Source: Cytophagales bacterium WSM2-2
GTDB lineage: Bacteria > Bacteroidota > Bacteroidia > Cytophagales > Cyclobacteriaceae
Direction of reading: 5' to 3'
Assembly: GCA_015472025.1 (NCBI GenBank)
Contig: BNHL01000001.1
Coordinates: 4,700,001-4,764,000, forward strand
DNA: 64,000 bases
The notes beneath the pieces were generated by a model. That model made no database searches. It was not told the origin of the DNA and saw only the letters and a program-made list of their open reading frames with translations. The position numbers and the translations under genes were made by a program. Below are positions 62,416 through 64,000 of this stretch, in pieces; the stretch's first letter is position 1, and each line of letters opens with the position of its first letter.

Positions 62416-64000
62416 ATGAGAACGATGTTTAGCTACCTTACAATTTCAGCATTGGTGATCACAACAGTGGTTTGTTCTGTTGCCCAATCCAAATCTGCGA
62501 GAATAGAAGGGCGTGCCAGCAATGAGAAAGGCGAGCCAATAGAATATGTTACGGTATTGTTGCGACAGCCACAAGATTCAATCCTGGTGTCGGGAGTCAT
62601 TACCAATGCAGCTGGTCAGTATTCCTTTGAATCAGTAGCACCAGGAAAATACATACTCACGCTAACATTCATGGGGTACCATAAACAGTCGGTACCCATT
62701 GAACTACAAGCCGGTGTCAGCATTTACACGGTCCCACCAATTACTCTAAAGGAAGACACCAGGGTTCTTGGCGAAGTGGTTGTCAGCGCACAGAAAACGC
62801 TGGTGGAGCAAGACGGTGGCAAACTCATTTTTAATGTGAAAAACTCCATCATCGCTGCCGGTGGTTCTGCAGCTGAACTTTTAGAGCGAGCTCCCGGTGT
62901 GAGTATAGACCAAAACAACCAAATATCGGTCAACGGCAAAACTGGCGTCAATGTCATGATAGATGGTAAACCCACCTACCTGCCACCGGCCGAGCTGGCC
63001 ACCTTGCTTCGCAGCATGAATGCAAACAATATTGCAACCATAGAAATTATTTCCAATCCATCAGCCCGCTATGATGCCAGTGGTAACTCTGGTGTCATTA
63101 ACATCAAACTGAAAAAGAATACCCTGGAGGGGTTCAACGGTTCTATCATTGCGGGAACCGGTTACGGCCGTTATGGCAAGGCTAATGGAAGTGTCAATCT
63201 GAACTATCGCATAAGGAAATGGAATCACTTTCTCAACTATGGATATACTTTTAACAAGCGGTTTGCCGATGTATTCACCAATCGTGTTACACTTCGTAAT
63301 ACCGACCCCGTTTACTATACTCAACAGCTTGACCGGATTCAAAGGTTGCCCTCTCATACATGGCAAGCAGGGTCAGAATGGCAATGGAATTCTAAAAACT
63401 CAATTACGATCATGACATCAGGTATTTACAATGAGCGACTCACGGACACCAATTCATTTACACAAATAAAATCAGCATCCGGTGGCAAGGCAGACTCAAC
63501 GTTTACGCTGACCAGCGACCAACGATATCGCTGGCACAACATTTCAAGCTCAATTGGCTACAAGCATCTGTTTGCACGCACAGGCAGCGAATTCTCCATC
63601 GATGTTGACTACTCCAATTATGAATTTAAGCTCAACGACAACTTTGCAATCAAACAATTTGAGCAACAGGGCATTCTTACAAAGCAATACAACGTGTTGA
63701 GCAACCAACCTTCATCGTTTAATATTTATACCTCGCGTGTGGATTATGTGCATCGCTTGAATAAGCAAACCTCCGTAGAGGCGGGGGCTAAGTTCAGTTA
63801 TGTAAACACGGTAAACGAAATATTTTTTGCCAATAACCAAAATGGACAGTTTGAAACTGATTTAACAAGGTCGACAGATTTTAACTACACAGAAAAGGTT
63901 GGGGCTGGCTACGTGACAATGAAAACAAAATTGTTGGGGTTTGATGCACAGCTGGGATTGCGGGCCGAGCAGACTCACTACGATGGGTTTTCGAAAAGAA
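62416..64000 (+). CDS. Outer-membrane beta-barrel protein (TonB-receptor-like), truncated by window edge
   Basis: I translated this directly: an open frame from ATG 62416 runs to the window end, 528 codons. A signal peptide ending near CSVAQSKS is followed by a carboxypeptidase-regulatory-like domain (about 27-110; ARIEGRASNEKGEPIEYVTV). A plug-like region (about 120-215; VVVSAQKTLVEQDGGKLIFN, ELLERAPGVSIDQNN, VMIDGKPTYL) leads into beta-barrel strands. This is the OMP_b-brl_3 type, often found without a SusD partner. ATG 62425 is an alternative start. Substrate unknown; the C-terminus is beyond the window. Confidence 0.88.
   Translation, partial: MRTMFSYLTISALVITTVVCSVAQSKSARIEGRASNEKGEPIEYVTVLLRQPQDSILVSGVITNAAGQYSFESVAPGKYILTLTFMGYHKQSVPIELQAGVSIYTVPPITLKEDTRVLGEVVVSAQKTLVEQDGGKLIFNVKNSIIAAGGSAAELLERAPGVSIDQNNQISVNGKTGVNVMIDGKPTYLPPAELATLLRSMNANNIATIEIISNPSARYDASGNSGVINIKLKKNTLEGFNGSIIAGTGYGRYGKANGSVNLNYRIRKWNHFLNYGYTFNKRFADVFTNRVTLRNTDPVYYTQQLDRIQRLPSHTWQAGSEWQWNSKNSITIMTSGIYNERLTDTNSFTQIKSASGGKADSTFTLTSDQRYRWHNISSSIGYKHLFARTGSEFSIDVDYSNYEFKLNDNFAIKQFEQQGILTKQYNVLSNQPSSFNIYTSRVDYVHRLNKQTSVEAGAKFSYVNTVNEIFFANNQNGQFETDLTRSTDFNYTEKVGAGYVTMKTKLLGFDAQLGLRAEQTHYDGFSKR

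Overview
The window comes from a member of the Bacteroidota, probably the Cytophagales (inference). It has a SusC/SusD pair, a hybrid two-component regulator fused to an AraC domain, C-terminal type IX secretion (T9SS) sorting domains, a lack of obvious Shine-Dalgarno sites and moderately low GC. I see no rRNA, tRNA, CRISPR array, insertion sequence or phage gene. The two ends cut through genes.

1-2931 (minus) is a signalling operon: a PAS histidine kinase, a receiver domain fused to a Crp/Fnr-type DNA-binding protein, and the start of a HAMP-repeat protein. 3175-41037 is one large exopolysaccharide locus of the Wzx/Wzy type. Its first block (3175-14352, plus) has outer-membrane export lipoprotein Wza, tyrosine kinase Wzc, flippase, glycosyltransferases, polymerase and acyltransferase. 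An acyltransferase (14374-15444) and two large paralogous T9SS-exported beta-helix proteins (15574-20112 and 21020-23617) follow on the minus strand. The second plus block (23938-34077) begins with a six-gene module for an unusual CDP-linked deoxysugar, then a GT4 glycosyltransferase, a small Tat-like protein with a GMC oxidoreductase, and a GT2 enzyme. The minus block 34055-38712 holds the initiating sugar-phosphate transferase, a WecG-family transferase and a periplasmic beta-helix protein. Divergent gmd-fcl (38942-41037) makes GDP-L-fucose.

41047-42501 holds a lipoprotein and a stand-alone receiver. 42716-56659 (minus) is an eight-gene polysaccharide utilization locus: GH130 enzyme, MFS transporter, an unassigned probable (alpha/alpha)-barrel lipoprotein, SusC, SusD, a LamG lipoprotein, a T9SS-exported paralogue of the unassigned enzyme, and a ROK sugar kinase. 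Its likely regulator, a 1385-residue hybrid two-component system, is divergent at 56854-61011. A 7TM-AraC regulator and a truncated outer-membrane beta-barrel gene close the window.

The most interesting signals are as follows. (a) An FNR-like palindrome, TGAYGAT-N4-ATCRTCA, recurs in intergenic regions of the exopolysaccharide locus, next to a receiver-Crp/Fnr protein whose recognition helix keeps FNR-like contact residues. (b) Eight 282-bp direct repeats inside one of two paralogous exported proteins suggest recent expansion. (c) The CDP-sugar module includes a PIG-L deacetylase and a DUF4910 protein. (d) Two paralogues of an unassigned probable carbohydrate-active family flank a SusCD system.
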